A stretch of DNA of 64,000 nucleotides from Candidatus Dechloromonas phosphorivorans (lineage in GTDB: Bacteria; Pseudomonadota; Gammaproteobacteria; Burkholderiales; Rhodocyclaceae), in NCBI GenBank assembly GCA_016721185.1, contig JADKIP010000006.1:83497-147496 (forward strand), in the 5' to 3' direction. The notes under the pieces were generated by a model that was given only the letters and a program-made list of their open reading frames with translations, made no database searches and was not told the origin of the DNA. Shown here in pieces: positions 10,011 to 19,459 of this stretch; positions within the stretch are counted from its first letter, which is position 1; each line of letters starts with the position of its first letter. The position numbers were made by a program, and so were the translations under genes.

Positions 10011-11552
10011 GTGCAATCGGCTATATCAGTTCCGGGTAATACGGAGAAACAATTGCTTCACGGCGCGGCGAATGCCAGACTCGGCGGCGTGAAAAAAACA
10101 CTTTCCGAGGATAGCCCGAGTCGTCCGCTAACGCTGGTTTTCGGCGCCAGCGGCTACATCGGCACGCACCTCGTGCCGCGTCTGCTGGGCGAAGGGCGTT
10201 CAATACGTGCTGTCGCCCGGCGCCGGGCGCCGCTTGAAACCCGGGGCTGGCAAGGCGTCGAGATTATCGAAGCCGATGCGCTCAAGCCGGAAACGCTGAG
10301 CAAGGCTTTGGCCGGGGTCAGCATCGCTTATTACCTCGTGCATTCCATGGCCAGTGGCCGGCATTTCGGCCAACTGGATCTCGAAGCGGCCAGTAATTTT
10401 GCCGCTGCGGCGGCTTTGGCCGGCGTTCAGCGCATCGTCTATCTCGGCGGCATCATCCCTGAAGGCGCCCGTTCCGAGCATTTGCTCTCGCGGCGCGATA
10501 CCGGCGAGCGCTTGCGGGCCGGCCCGGTGCCGGTGATCGAAATTCGCGCCGCCGTCATTGTCGGTGCCGGTTCCGCCGCCTACGAAGTGATTCGCGACCT
10601 GGTTTATCACTTGCCGATCATGGTCACGCCGAAGTGGGTGCAATCGCGCTCGGCACCTGTCGCGCTGGATAATTTGTTGACCTATCTGGTCCGCGTTGCC
10701 GAATTGCCCGAGGCCGAGGGGCAGATACTGGATGCGGGCGGCACGGATTTCCTCAGTTACGAAGAAATGATGCGGCAATTTGCCGACTGTGTTGGTCGGC
10801 GTCCGTTCATCATTCGCGTGCCGGTGCTGACGCCCAACCTGTCGTCGCGCTGGCTGGGGCTGGTGACCAGTGTGCCGACCAATATTGCCCGGGCGCTGAT
10901 TCAGGGCCTCGAATACGACATTCCCGCCCAGGGCGACGCCCTGGCTAGGCTGGTGCCGCAGCGCCTGCTCGGTTTTCGTGAATCCGTCGAAGCTGCGCTC
11001 AACGCCGAGCGGCGTGAAGCCGGTGCGGGTGGCCCTTGGGTGGAGGGCGATCTAAGCTTTCGCAACCTCAAACCCAACTATGCTTTTTACGCCAAAAAGG
11101 CCGCCGGCAAGGCGGTGGCCAATGCCTCGGCGGCCAGCGTCTGGCGCCAACTCAGCTTGATGGGCGGTGAGCGCGGCTATTTTTACCTCGACATCCTGTG
11201 GCAACTCCGCGGCACGTTCGACTGGCTGATCGCCGGCCCCGGTCTTTGTCGTCGCCGCCCGCACCCGACTGAATTGCATCTGGGCGACAAGGTTGATTTC
11301 TGGACGGTGATCGCGATCGAACCCGAGCGCCGCCTGACCCTGAGCTTTGACATGAAAACCCCCGGCGCCGGCGTGCTGGAATTCGAGCTTGAGGAAATTG
11401 ACGGAAAAACCCGGTTGACCGCAACCGCCTATTGGCATCCGGCGGGTGTCTGGGGCTTGCTCTACTGGTACTCGCTGGTGCCGCTGCATGTCATTTTGTT
11501 TGAAGGTATGACGAAGGCGATTGCCCGGCAGGCGGAGCTCAACGCGGTTTGA
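10011..11552 (+). CDS. SDR-family NAD(P)-binding protein with DUF2867 domain
   Basis: The N-terminal 320 residues are a Rossmann-type atypical SDR / NmrA-like domain (LTLVFGASGYIGTHLVPRLL, YYLVHSMASG, RIVYLGGIIPEG). The C-terminal 170 residues are DUF2867 (WRQLSLMGGERGYFYLDILW, LHLGDKVDFWTVIAIEPERRL), a fold related to polyketide cyclase/START proteins. The combination is well known in proteobacteria, function unproved. The longest frame starts at a GTG at 10011; a second GTG at 10089 (VKKTLSEDS) is closer to the Rossmann start and neither has a strong ribosome site, so the start is uncertain. It is divergent from the ChaN gene, 34 bases apart. Confidence 0.85.
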   Translation: MQSAISVPGNTEKQLLHGAANARLGGVKKTLSEDSPSRPLTLVFGASGYIGTHLVPRLLGEGRSIRAVARRRAPLETRGWQGVEIIEADALKPETLSKALAGVSIAYYLVHSMASGRHFGQLDLEAASNFAAAAALAGVQRIVYLGGIIPEGARSEHLLSRRDTGERLRAGPVPVIEIRAAVIVGAGSAAYEVIRDLVYHLPIMVTPKWVQSRSAPVALDNLLTYLVRVAELPEAEGQILDAGGTDFLSYEEMMRQFADCVGRRPFIIRVPVLTPNLSSRWLGLVTSVPTNIARALIQGLEYDIPAQGDALARLVPQRLLGFRESVEAALNAERREAGAGGPWVEGDLSFRNLKPNYAFYAKKAAGKAVANASAASVWRQLSLMGGERGYFYLDILWQLRGTFDWLIAGPGLCRRRPHPTELHLGDKVDFWTVIAIEPERRLTLSFDMKTPGAGVLEFELEEIDGKTRLTATAYWHPAGVWGLLYWYSLVPLHVILFEGMTKAIARQAELNAV

Positions 11553-11557
11553 GTTGT

Positions 11558-11586
11558 GCCCCGGGCGCTCCGTGAGGCGCCTGGGC
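11558..11586. terminator. Hairpin between convergent genes
   Basis: An inverted repeat of about 10 bp (CCCGGGCGC / GCGCCTGGG) lies between the convergent ends of the SDR gene and the ABC exporter gene. It has no T-run on either strand, so termination here is a guess from position. Confidence 0.35.
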
Positions 11587-11620
11587 AAGAGAAACGACGG
11601 CAGGCGCGGCTCGCGCTTGA

Positions 11621-13417
11621 TCAAAGGTCCAGTTGCAGCGCGGCGAGTCGGGCATAGAGCCCGCCTTGATGGCGCAGATCGTCCGGTGTGCCAATTTCAA
11701 CGATACGGCCGTGTTCCATGACGACGATGCGGTCGGCTTTTTGCACGGTGGCCAGACGGTGGGCGATGATCAGCGTCGTTCTTCCCTGCATCGCGGCGTT
11801 AAGACCTTGCTGGACGAGGACTTCCGATTCGGCATCGAGCGCGCTGGTGGCTTCGTCGAGCAACAGCAGGCGCGCCCCTTTCAGGATGGCGCGGGCAATG
11901 GCGATGCGCTGGCGCTGGCCGCCGGACAGGCGGGTGCCGCGTTCGCCGAGGAAGGTCTGGTAGCCCTCGGGCAAACGCTCGATAAACTCATCCACCTGCG
12001 CCGCCCGGGCGGCCTGCCTGACTTCCTCATCGCTCGCCGAAGCGCGGCCGTAGCGGATGTTTTCCAGCGCATTGGCCGAAAAAATCACCGGGTCTTGCGA
12101 AACGATGGCGATGTCCTTGCGCAGATCGTGCAGGCGCAATTGGCGAATATCCTGATCGTTGATCCGGATGCAGCCCGCCGAAACCTCGTAATAACGCAGC
12201 AGTAACTGGAAGATGCTGGTTTTGCCGGCGCCCGAAGGCCCGACCAGCGCGACGCTTTCGCCCGGCGCGATGCGCAGGCAGATGTCGATTAAAGCCGGCG
12301 TTTGCGGGCGGGCCGGATAGGCAAAAGTGACATTTTCAAAACTGATCGAGGCCTGGGCCGACGGTGTCGGCGGCAGTGGTGTCGAGGCTTCACGGATCGC
12401 CGATTCGGCGTGCAGCAGATCGAGCAGGCGTTCGGCCGCACCGGCGGCGCGCATCACGTCGCCCCAGACTTCCGCCATCGTGCCGACCCCGCCCGCGACC
12501 AGCGCCGCGTAGAGCACAAAGGAGGCGAGTTGACCGACGGTGAGCAGGCCATCATTGACCTGACGGGCGCCGACCCAGAGGACAAAAATGATGGTGCCCA
12601 TCACCGCCGTGATGATCAGCGCGGTGAGCGCCGCCCGCACACGGGTGCGCTTGATGGCCGTGACGAAGCTGGTTTCGGTGCGCTCGGTGAAACGCCTGGC
12701 CTCGGCGGGTTCCTGCGTGTAGGCCTGAACGGTTGGCATGGCGTTGAGGATTTCGCCGGCCAGCGCCGAGGCGTCGGCGATTTTGTCCTGCGATTCGCGC
12801 GACAGTTTTTTGACCTGGCGGCCGATGGCGATGATCGGCAGGATCAGCAAAGCCATCAGGCCGAGGTTGAGGGCGAAGAGGTAAAAGCTGGTGACGGCCA
12901 GCATGACCATGCCGCCGACAAACTGAAAGAGGCTGCGCAATCCCATCGAAATCGAGCTGCCGACCACGGTCTGGATCAACGTCGTGTCGCCGGTCAAGCG
13001 CGATAAAACCTCGCCGGTTTGCAAGGTTTCAAAAAACTGTGGTGATTGCCCGAGCACCCGCGTGTAAACCGCGCTGCGCAAGTCCGCCGTGGCCCGCTCG
13101 CCGATCCAGGAAACCGTATAAAAACGCGCCGCCACGGCCAATGCCCAGAAGCTGGCCAGGCCAAACAGGGCGATGAAATGGCCATTCAGACTCAAGGCGC
13201 CGAGCAGGCTGCCATTGGCTGGCGCACCTTTGCCAAAGCCGAAATCGATCAGATCACGAAAGGCCAGCGGGACCAGCAGAATGGTGGTGGAAGCCAGGCA
13301 GAGCAGGACAAACGCCAGCGCAATACGCGCCCGATAAGGCCGTAGAAAGGGCCAGAGGCCCGCCAGGGTTGAGAGCTTGCGGGGATGTTCCGGTGCTGTC
13401 TGGATTTTGTTTCGCAT
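11621..13417 (-). CDS. ABC exporter, fused permease-ATPase (MsbA/ABCB-like)
   Basis: A 598-residue half-transporter with about six membrane segments in the first 320 residues (for example IALAFVLLCLASTTILLVPL, ALIITAVMGTIIFVLWVGA) and a nucleotide-binding domain from about 350. Walker A is GPSGAGKT, the signature is LSGGQRQRIAIARA, Walker B is LLLLDEATSALD and the switch His lies in IIAHRLATV; all are intact. The sequence resembles the subgroup often called MsbA-like or lipid A export-like ABCB transporters; the cargo cannot be told from sequence. It should act as a homodimer in the inner membrane. Confidence 0.92.
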   Translation of the reverse strand: MRNKIQTAPEHPRKLSTLAGLWPFLRPYRARIALAFVLLCLASTTILLVPLAFRDLIDFGFGKGAPANGSLLGALSLNGHFIALFGLASFWALAVAARFYTVSWIGERATADLRSAVYTRVLGQSPQFFETLQTGEVLSRLTGDTTLIQTVVGSSISMGLRSLFQFVGGMVMLAVTSFYLFALNLGLMALLILPIIAIGRQVKKLSRESQDKIADASALAGEILNAMPTVQAYTQEPAEARRFTERTETSFVTAIKRTRVRAALTALIITAVMGTIIFVLWVGARQVNDGLLTVGQLASFVLYAALVAGGVGTMAEVWGDVMRAAGAAERLLDLLHAESAIREASTPLPPTPSAQASISFENVTFAYPARPQTPALIDICLRIAPGESVALVGPSGAGKTSIFQLLLRYYEVSAGCIRINDQDIRQLRLHDLRKDIAIVSQDPVIFSANALENIRYGRASASDEEVRQAARAAQVDEFIERLPEGYQTFLGERGTRLSGGQRQRIAIARAILKGARLLLLDEATSALDAESEVLVQQGLNAAMQGRTTLIIAHRLATVQKADRIVVMEHGRIVEIGTPDDLRHQGGLYARLAALQLDL

Positions 13418-13654
13418 GGCTGATTATGCTTGATCGCGCTGGTGAACGACGTTGGTACAGGATCGTTCAAAGCCGCATGTTGGGGTCAATCGGCCCAGAT
13501 ACGGGAATCAGCGGAATGCTGCGGTCAACTCGAATTTCGGGCTATTTTTCGAGTCAGCGGCTGGCCGAGTGTTCACAAATTATCGCTGCGGTAAAACCCA
13601 AGGCTCATTTCCACAGGCCGCTATTGCAAGCTTCTGCAGCCGATGTTCAAGCAC

Positions 13655-15730
13655 TCAACGCCCTTGGCGATCGAGCCATTTAAGGACCAGCGTATAGAAG
13701 CTTTCGGGATCAATCGGCTTGCTGATGAAGTCGTTCATGCCGGCCGCGAAGCAAAGCGCCCGGTCTTCTGCGAAGGCATTCGCCGTCATCGCAGCGATCG
13801 GCACATCATGCCCCGAGGCGAGGGCGCGAATCCGCCGGGTTGCTTCCAGGCCATCCATTCTGGGCATTTGCATGTCCATCAGAATCAGGTCGTAGTGCAG
13901 CCGGCTCGCCATCTCGACCGCCTCCACGCCGTCCCTGGCGATCTCGACGACCAGCCCGACTTCTTCAAGCATCATGGTGGCGATTTCGCAATTGATCGGC
14001 TCGTCTTCCGTCAGCAATATGCGGCGGCCACGGAAGGCTGTGCTGAGCCGCGCTTCCGCATCGCAGTACACCTCATTCGCGGGCAATGAATCCAGCGAGT
14101 CGCCTTTTTTCAGCCGGGCAGTGAACCAGAAAGTGCTGCCCTGGCCGGGAATGCTGGTCGCGCCCGCCTCGCCCTGCATGGTCTGGGCAATGCCCTTGGT
14201 GATGGTCAGCCCCAATCCGGTGCCGCCATATTTGCGCGTTGTTGAACTGTCGGCTTGTTCAAAGGGGTTGAAAAGGCGGGCCAGCGACTCGGGTGCGATG
14301 CCCGGGCCGGTATCGCTCACCTCAAAACGCAACAGCACCTGCGTCGAATCCTCTTCCTGCAAACTGACGCGCAATGTCACGCTGCCGGTTTCGGTAAATT
14401 TGATGCTGTTGATGGCGTAATTGAGGAGCGCCTGCTGCAGGCGCGTCGGGGCGCCAATCAGGCGGTAAGGCAGGGCGACCACCTCGGTCGTCAGGCGCAA
14501 GTTTTTCGCATTGGCCTTTTCCAGCAGCATCGAGCGAATGTTCTCGAAAAGTGTTTCGATGCGGACATTGGTTTCCTCCAGCACAAGCCGCCCGGCCTCG
14601 ATTTTCGAGACATCAAGCACCGCGTTGATGGTTTCCAGCAGGTACTTTCCAGCGGCATCCAGTTTGTCCAGGCGCTCAAGCTGCTCCGGTGGGAGGCCGC
14701 CGCGCCGGATCAGGTTGGCCATGCCATTGATCGCATTGAGCGGCGTCCTGATTTCATGGCTCATATTGGCGAGGAAGGCGCTCTTCGATTTGTTGGCGCT
14801 CTCGGCTGCTTCCTTGGCCTGCGACAAATCCAGCGTCCGCGCCGCAACCGTCGCTTCCAGCGAGTCGCGCTGCTGCGCCAGGGCCTGTTCGCGCATTGCC
14901 ACGTTGTCAGCCATCTGGTTGAAAGTTCGCGCCAGCTCGGTCAATTCATCCTGGCCGCTTTCCTCAACACGAACCTCTTTATCTCCGCGCGACAAGCGCC
15001 CGGCACCGGATCGCAACTGCTCCAGCCGGCGCAGGATAAGGCGATCCATGAACAACCCGACCGTCAGGAAAATCAACATAAAAGCGGTCAGATCAAGCCA
15101 TAAACGGTTTGTCCAACGATCCCAAAAGCCCGCCTCAAAGCGCTCAAGGGGGAGCTTGATGCTCATAACGCCGCGCAGATCACCCACGGCATAGTCATAG
15201 GATTCGCCGTACTGATTGCGGATGCTTTCCGGTGCATTCTCCTGCTTGCCGTGGCACATCAGGCAATAAGGCTCGATCCAGATCGGTGCGGTGTAATGAA
15301 ACCAGCGCTGTCCGGCGTCATCCTGAATCGCCTCCATCCGTTCAGGCGTTTCGCGGTTGCCCCGGAAAAATGCCATCGCCGCCAGCTCAAAGCGGTCGGC
15401 CTGATTGGCCGGATTGCGCGGGCGGTCTGAGACATTGTTAAAACGGTAGCCGTTGTTCGTCCAGTTGGCGTAATCCTGAGAAATTCGCGCCATCGAGTGC
15501 GCGGGCAGGAAGCCAATGGTTTTTTCATTGACCGGCAACTCACTGGCAATGAACTGCTGGTGATAAACGCGCCGGGTTGCCATCAGCAAGGCCCGCATGG
15601 CTTGCACGTCAATTTCCTGCTCAACCCGTTGGTCGCGGTGGATTTTTTGCCAGGAAGTCGTCAGATCCAGAGCCAGCACAGTCAAAAGCACCAGGCCCAA
15701 AACCAGCCACATTTTTACACGCAGCTTCAT
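13655..15730 (-). CDS. Hybrid sensor histidine kinase with periplasmic DUF3365 haem-binding domain
   Basis: A 691-residue hybrid kinase. Domains: membrane helix at 7-24; periplasmic DUF3365 sensor at about 35-200 containing CLMCHG (156-161), a c-type haem attachment motif; second helix at about 209-228; HAMP; coiled coil; HisKA with phospho-acceptor His325 (MSHEIRTP); HATPase with [10 protein letters not shown] and GTGLGLTI; receiver domain with phospho-acceptor Asp619 ([12 protein letters not shown]). The haem motif suggests redox, NO or oxygen sensing. No DNA-binding partner is adjacent, so the output is unknown. About 240 bases between its stop and the exporter start hold no recognisable gene. 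Confidence 0.9.
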   Translation of the reverse strand: MKLRVKMWLVLGLVLLTVLALDLTTSWQKIHRDQRVEQEIDVQAMRALLMATRRVYHQQFIASELPVNEKTIGFLPAHSMARISQDYANWTNNGYRFNNVSDRPRNPANQADRFELAAMAFFRGNRETPERMEAIQDDAGQRWFHYTAPIWIEPYCLMCHGKQENAPESIRNQYGESYDYAVGDLRGVMSIKLPLERFEAGFWDRWTNRLWLDLTAFMLIFLTVGLFMDRLILRRLEQLRSGAGRLSRGDKEVRVEESGQDELTELARTFNQMADNVAMREQALAQQRDSLEATVAARTLDLSQAKEAAESANKSKSAFLANMSHEIRTPLNAINGMANLIRRGGLPPEQLERLDKLDAAGKYLLETINAVLDVSKIEAGRLVLEETNVRIETLFENIRSMLLEKANAKNLRLTTEVVALPYRLIGAPTRLQQALLNYAINSIKFTETGSVTLRVSLQEEDSTQVLLRFEVSDTGPGIAPESLARLFNPFEQADSSTTRKYGGTGLGLTITKGIAQTMQGEAGATSIPGQGSTFWFTARLKKGDSLDSLPANEVYCDAEARLSTAFRGRRILLTEDEPINCEIATMMLEEVGLVVEIARDGVEAVEMASRLHYDLILMDMQMPRMDGLEATRRIRALASGHDVPIAAMTANAFAEDRALCFAAGMNDFISKPIDPESFYTLVLKWLDRQGR

Positions 15731-16112
15731 GGGTTTATCTTCAACGGGATTAGCGTCACGCTTGGCAGGTATTTCATGATCTGGCTAAGGTCGCGTACTC
15801 CGGTCAGGCTTGGTTATGCAGCAAGAATCACTCAAGGACAACGGATGTTGCCCAGTGGTCAGGTGGTGATTCATTGAGATTAATCGGCACCTGAGTTTGT
15901 GGACACAATGATGGATTCTACCGAAGAACAGGTAATGATATTTGGATTTTTTAAGGGGCGAAAAAATGGCGATGGAGTCCGCCATTTCGCTGAAAGCGCT
16001 TGGCTAAAGTGAGGCTGGTTTTGGTCGGTGCTGGGCTGAAAGTGCGAGCCATAACCGGAGGACGGCTCTGCCCGCCCAAGGTGCCCAGTGCCAACGATAG
16101 GCAGGGTTTAGA
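15731..16112. other. Intergenic region, no recognisable gene
   Basis: This stretch follows the kinase start codon and borders the accessory region. Short frames exist on both strands but none has a ribosome site or recognisable protein features. I see no tRNA, integrase or clear direct repeat that would mark an insertion boundary. Confidence 0.5.
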
Positions 16113-16433
16113 TCAAATATTCAATGAAATTGAATCGCCGCGGGAGACTTCATCCAGTAAATGGCGGCGTAAATTCTGCTGGAAAATATAAATCTCTCGA
16201 CAGGCTGGTGATGCTGGTCGAGGGGGGCTTGGTGCCCAATCCTGACCTTCGACCCGCCGACTGCCGATGGGCAGGTAACAAAGTTCAGTTGCCATTCCAG
16301 ACGGCTGCTCACTGGCAAGTCGTCGACCTTCGTGGTCGTTGGAGATAGTCCTCTTGTGTGACAGCAAAATTTCTCTTTGCTGCAGTCCGATCAAGTCCAC
16401 TATTTGCTGACCGATTAATGGAGTTGGCTTCAT
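16113..16433 (-). CDS. Possible small protein overlapping the ATPase stop
   Basis: A 106-codon frame starts with ATG at 16433 and overlaps the stop of the ATPase-nuclease gene by four bases (ATGA), the usual geometry of a coupled downstream gene. The N-terminal 40 residues (MKPTPLIGQQIVDLIGLQQR onwards) look protein-like; the second half is Arg/Pro-rich and less convincing. I recognise no domain. It could be a real accessory partner, a decayed remnant, or chance. Confidence 0.3.
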   Translation of the reverse strand: MKPTPLIGQQIVDLIGLQQREILLSHKRTISNDHEGRRLASEQPSGMATELCYLPIGSRRVEGQDWAPSPPRPASPACREIYIFQQNLRRHLLDEVSRGDSISLNI

Positions 16434-18550
16434 TTCTTGGCTTTTTGAGCACGAGTACTTGGCAAGCTAAGATAACGTCGTTCGTATGTATCCAACAGAG
16501 ATGAAAGAGCGCTATCTACAGCGTCATGCTTTTCTGGATTTCTTAATTTACCCAACAACTTTAAGAAAAACTTATAAGACAATCGAACAATTAACTTCTT
16601 ATCGGTTGTATATATCTCACGCACCCAATCTAATTCTGCCCCGGCCCGAAGAGAATCGTCGTCATCTCGCGTCACCAAGAAACCTAAACGCCCATACTGA
16701 CCGTGAAGATAAGTAGACATCTGACGGTATTCGTCTCGACCTACCGATTTGTAATTTTTTGCATCAAAAACAACATGTCTAACCTCATAGTCCTTTTCGA
16801 TACGGTGCCAAACATGTGATTTTGCTAGGTTCGTTCCAACAATATCCCGCCGTTGGACCGCATTTCCATTTGCTTTTCTCTCAATATTGCTCAGGTGCCC
16901 AGCAAAAACTGTTTGAATCGCAATAAGAACCCATTGCTCAAATTCTTCAGCGTGCCCCCGCCCTTCCTCGATGCTCCCCAATTCGGCGATAAGTGCCCCA
17001 ATACGCTGACTACGAATTTCTGGAGAAACTGAAGTTACTTTAATTTCATACTCATCATTTATTTGCTCAGCTTCATCTGGCTCAAGAGCATTGCGAGATA
17101 GATTTAATGCAATCCAATAGCAAGGGTGAATTAATATCCGATCATGGGCAGTAAATTCTCGATCGGGTTGGCGCCCATCGTGACAAAAAGTAAATGTATT
17201 AGAGTTTTCATCATGTGTTCCTGCAAATCCAACGCTATACAACGAGCGGATCACACCATCACTCTTAAGAATGGCGTAGTCTTGTTGTGCTAGCGCACCT
17301 GCATTGGACACCTTTAACGCTTGAGACATCCCATCCAGAACTCCAAGAGCGTCTTGATATGTCATCTCTGGACTGCCATGCTCAAACATCGATACAGCAA
17401 CTGGAAGAGACGGAATGATTGAAATGTACTCCTTTTTAAGATCATCCAATCGTGTTCCGGATATGGTTTTTGCAGTCTTTTCAACGTCCTGCAAAACAAT
17501 AGATGAACGTTGCTCCCGAGCTGCGTTAAAGAATGCTTGATTCAAAAGTGACAGAAGGTCTCTGGGTCGATAGAGAGTGAACTGTAGACATTTCTTGAAG
17601 CCATCCTTTCCTTGCAACTCCCTTCCCAGTCCCTCATTTGCTGTACATCGATCCCAAATCTTTTGTACGTGCTCCATATTTAGAGAAAATGCCGAGTTCA
17701 ACCGTTTAGCCACTAAATTTTGAAGTTGATGAGTATCCCAATGAATTGGTATAACCTCTCCTTCAATATTTCGTGTGTAATCAGGATCAAACTTCTGGAC
17801 CGCGCGTAGAATGTTATCCCGTTGAAAAATAACCGGCCTTACGTGGTCATATCTCTTATTTAATTCGGCCGCAACTGCGATTGCGCCAGACACAATAGCA
17901 GCACCCATTTCATCATTTTCATAACCTTCATCAAGACGGTCAATTAGAATAAAAAATCGGACTGATGAACTTTTTAATAACTCTAAAAACTGAGCTTCAA
18001 TTTCTACTAAATTCACATCGCTGTGAATACTTCCGATAATAAGTTCAACCTCCTCGCCTGACCGTAGAGTCGGTCCAAAACGTACAATAAGTTTGTTAAA
18101 AAAACCACCTGGAGCTGCCTGCCAAAGTTTGATGTGCTCCTCTACTGTACGAAATTGGCTAATACGCTCACGTGTTTTGAAGTGCTTTGCGAGATGGCAA
18201 AGCATTTCCATAATTAGGCCATATTTCCAAACGACTCTAGAAATTGAACGGACATAGGAATATTTTTCGTGAAATGGCTTAAAAACCGCACGGAAACTGA
18301 TTGTTTGATAATCCTCTGGTGCAATAGCGATTACATTAGCCCCCTTCTGCCCTCCCCAGAAATTCTGCAACTTAGCAAACATTGCACTTTTTCCAGTGCC
18401 TCGGCGGCCGACAACTACCGTGCTATCTTTGGTCTCGATGATTGAGCGATATTCCGGTGTCTCAATAAAATTGGGCAAGAGCAACTTGATGTCATTTTCG
18501 GCAGTTTGCTCACCCAACAAGGTTGCTCGGATCGGTTTCAATTGTTGCAT
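16430..18550 (-). CDS. P-loop ATPase (Sll1717-like) fused to a PD-(D/E)XK-type nuclease domain
   Basis: A roughly 706-residue protein, A+T-richer than the backbone. The N-terminal FIETPEYRSII segment and Walker A VVGRRGTGKSAMF (residues about 47-59) fit P-loop ATPases of the Sll1717 type; Walker B is FFILIDRLDEGY (about 200-211). The C-terminal 140 residues read like a restriction-endonuclease fold: QRRDIVGTN (Asp about 570) followed by VVFDAKNYK (Asp597, Lys599), the pattern of PD-(D/E)XK enzymes. I infer an ATP-driven nuclease, plausibly antiphage. The frame could begin with GTG at 18553; the ATG at 18550 is preferred. Family names come from motif recall, not a search. Confidence 0.75.
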   Translation of the reverse strand: MQQLKPIRATLLGEQTAENDIKLLLPNFIETPEYRSIIETKDSTVVVGRRGTGKSAMFAKLQNFWGGQKGANVIAIAPEDYQTISFRAVFKPFHEKYSYVRSISRVVWKYGLIMEMLCHLAKHFKTRERISQFRTVEEHIKLWQAAPGGFFNKLIVRFGPTLRSGEEVELIIGSIHSDVNLVEIEAQFLELLKSSSVRFFILIDRLDEGYENDEMGAAIVSGAIAVAAELNKRYDHVRPVIFQRDNILRAVQKFDPDYTRNIEGEVIPIHWDTHQLQNLVAKRLNSAFSLNMEHVQKIWDRCTANEGLGRELQGKDGFKKCLQFTLYRPRDLLSLLNQAFFNAAREQRSSIVLQDVEKTAKTISGTRLDDLKKEYISIIPSLPVAVSMFEHGSPEMTYQDALGVLDGMSQALKVSNAGALAQQDYAILKSDGVIRSLYSVGFAGTHDENSNTFTFCHDGRQPDREFTAHDRILIHPCYWIALNLSRNALEPDEAEQINDEYEIKVTSVSPEIRSQRIGALIAELGSIEEGRGHAEEFEQWVLIAIQTVFAGHLSNIERKANGNAVQRRDIVGTNLAKSHVWHRIEKDYEVRHVVFDAKNYKSVGRDEYRQMSTYLHGQYGRLGFLVTRDDDDSLRAGAELDWVREIYTTDKKLIVRLSYKFFLKLLGKLRNPEKHDAVDSALSSLLDTYERRYLSLPSTRAQKAKK

Positions 18551-18573
18551 CACATTCCAATTCTTTAAGATGG

Positions 18574-18867
18574 CTAGTTCATCAACATAAAACTAAGTTT
18601 TGTTGAGATTACATCACAATATTTCATTACTTGGTTCGATCCATCACAATAGCCACCCTCAAAGGCAGTTTGGCGGAGTAATCCAGTCGTTTGCTCTGAT
18701 GTGGAGGGATCACTTTGGCCGAGTTGCGTGAATTGACTGTCCGGCAGGTTTTGAAGCGCAGCAGTCGTTGAGGTGACGACTTTACGGTCAGGACGTGTGG
18801 CAGCAGTTGGCCGGGAAGCGACGGATGAGCGATATCCGCGGCTTGATTGTTCTTCCCAATAAATCAT
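18574..18867 (-). CDS. Small hypothetical protein
   Basis: A 97-codon frame 20 bases upstream of the ATPase-nuclease gene on the same strand, preceded by a GAAGG motif about 10 bases before its ATG. The sequence is Ser/Thr/Gln-rich (SSVASRPTAATRPDRKVVTS) with two cysteines near the C-terminus and no recognisable domain. Position between two accessory genes makes it plausible as part of the unit; composition does not prove coding. Confidence 0.35.
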   Translation of the reverse strand: MIYWEEQSSRGYRSSVASRPTAATRPDRKVVTSTTAALQNLPDSQFTQLGQSDPSTSEQTTGLLRQTAFEGGYCDGSNQVMKYCDVISTKLSFMLMN

Positions 18868-18900
18868 TAAGATTAACCTTCAATTATTTTGAATCAAGGT

Positions 18901-19377
18901 TTATTTTTTCCACTTCGCCCAGGGGTCTGAATCGCTACGAGTAGAGGGTTTTTTATAATCCGTCACACGCTTGTCCGAGTTGGGTCGGTGGCCTTTATCT
19001 GCGTCGTGCATGGCTGTCTTTATGGCACGCTTTTCGCGCAACCGATCAGCGTCTTCCAGACTTAATTCAGCCGGGCTTCCCGGTGTTTGGCTCTCGGGAA
19101 TAATGCGATCTCTGGGGGGTAATTCAAATTGCTCGGCAGATGCTCGCGGCAAGCTCTTGAATTGATATAAATAAAATGCTTCGACTTTCTCGCGTGCCCA
19201 GTCCGTTTTTTTAAGGAATTTCACGCTGGAATCAATGCTTGGATTGTTGTTAAAACAATTGATATTTAAATAGGAAAATAAAATATCAAAGCCGTAGTAA
19301 TTGACTATTTCAGTGATTACTTGTTTTAAACCAATGCCGTGCAAAGGGTTGTTATTATAATTTATATTATTTTCCAT
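18901..19377 (-). CDS. VF530-family (DUF2132) protein with C-terminal extension
   Basis: The first 75 residues closely match the VF530 family: [20 protein letters not shown], then ININ-type [18 protein letters not shown] and [17 protein letters not shown]530 proteins are usually about 70-90 residues and have been described as DNA-binding. Here an additional 80-residue, charged, probably disordered tail follows ([20 protein letters not shown], ending WAKWKK). The gene is visibly A+T-rich, with Asn codons clustered at the start, unlike the gene upstream. It lies between the membrane protein and the ATPase-nuclease genes on the same strand. Confidence 0.8.
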   Translation of the reverse strand: MENNINYNNNPLHGIGLKQVITEIVNYYGFDILFSYLNINCFNNNPSIDSSVKFLKKTDWAREKVEAFYLYQFKSLPRASAEQFELPPRDRIIPESQTPGSPAELSLEDADRLREKRAIKTAMHDADKGHRPNSDKRVTDYKKPSTRSDSDPWAKWKK

Positions 19378-19459
19378 AGGATTTTCCGAGCTGGTGCCAA
19401 ATTAATCATTATACCTGTCGCGGCTTGGCAATCTGCTCAGTTGGTCTTTGGCAACAGTC

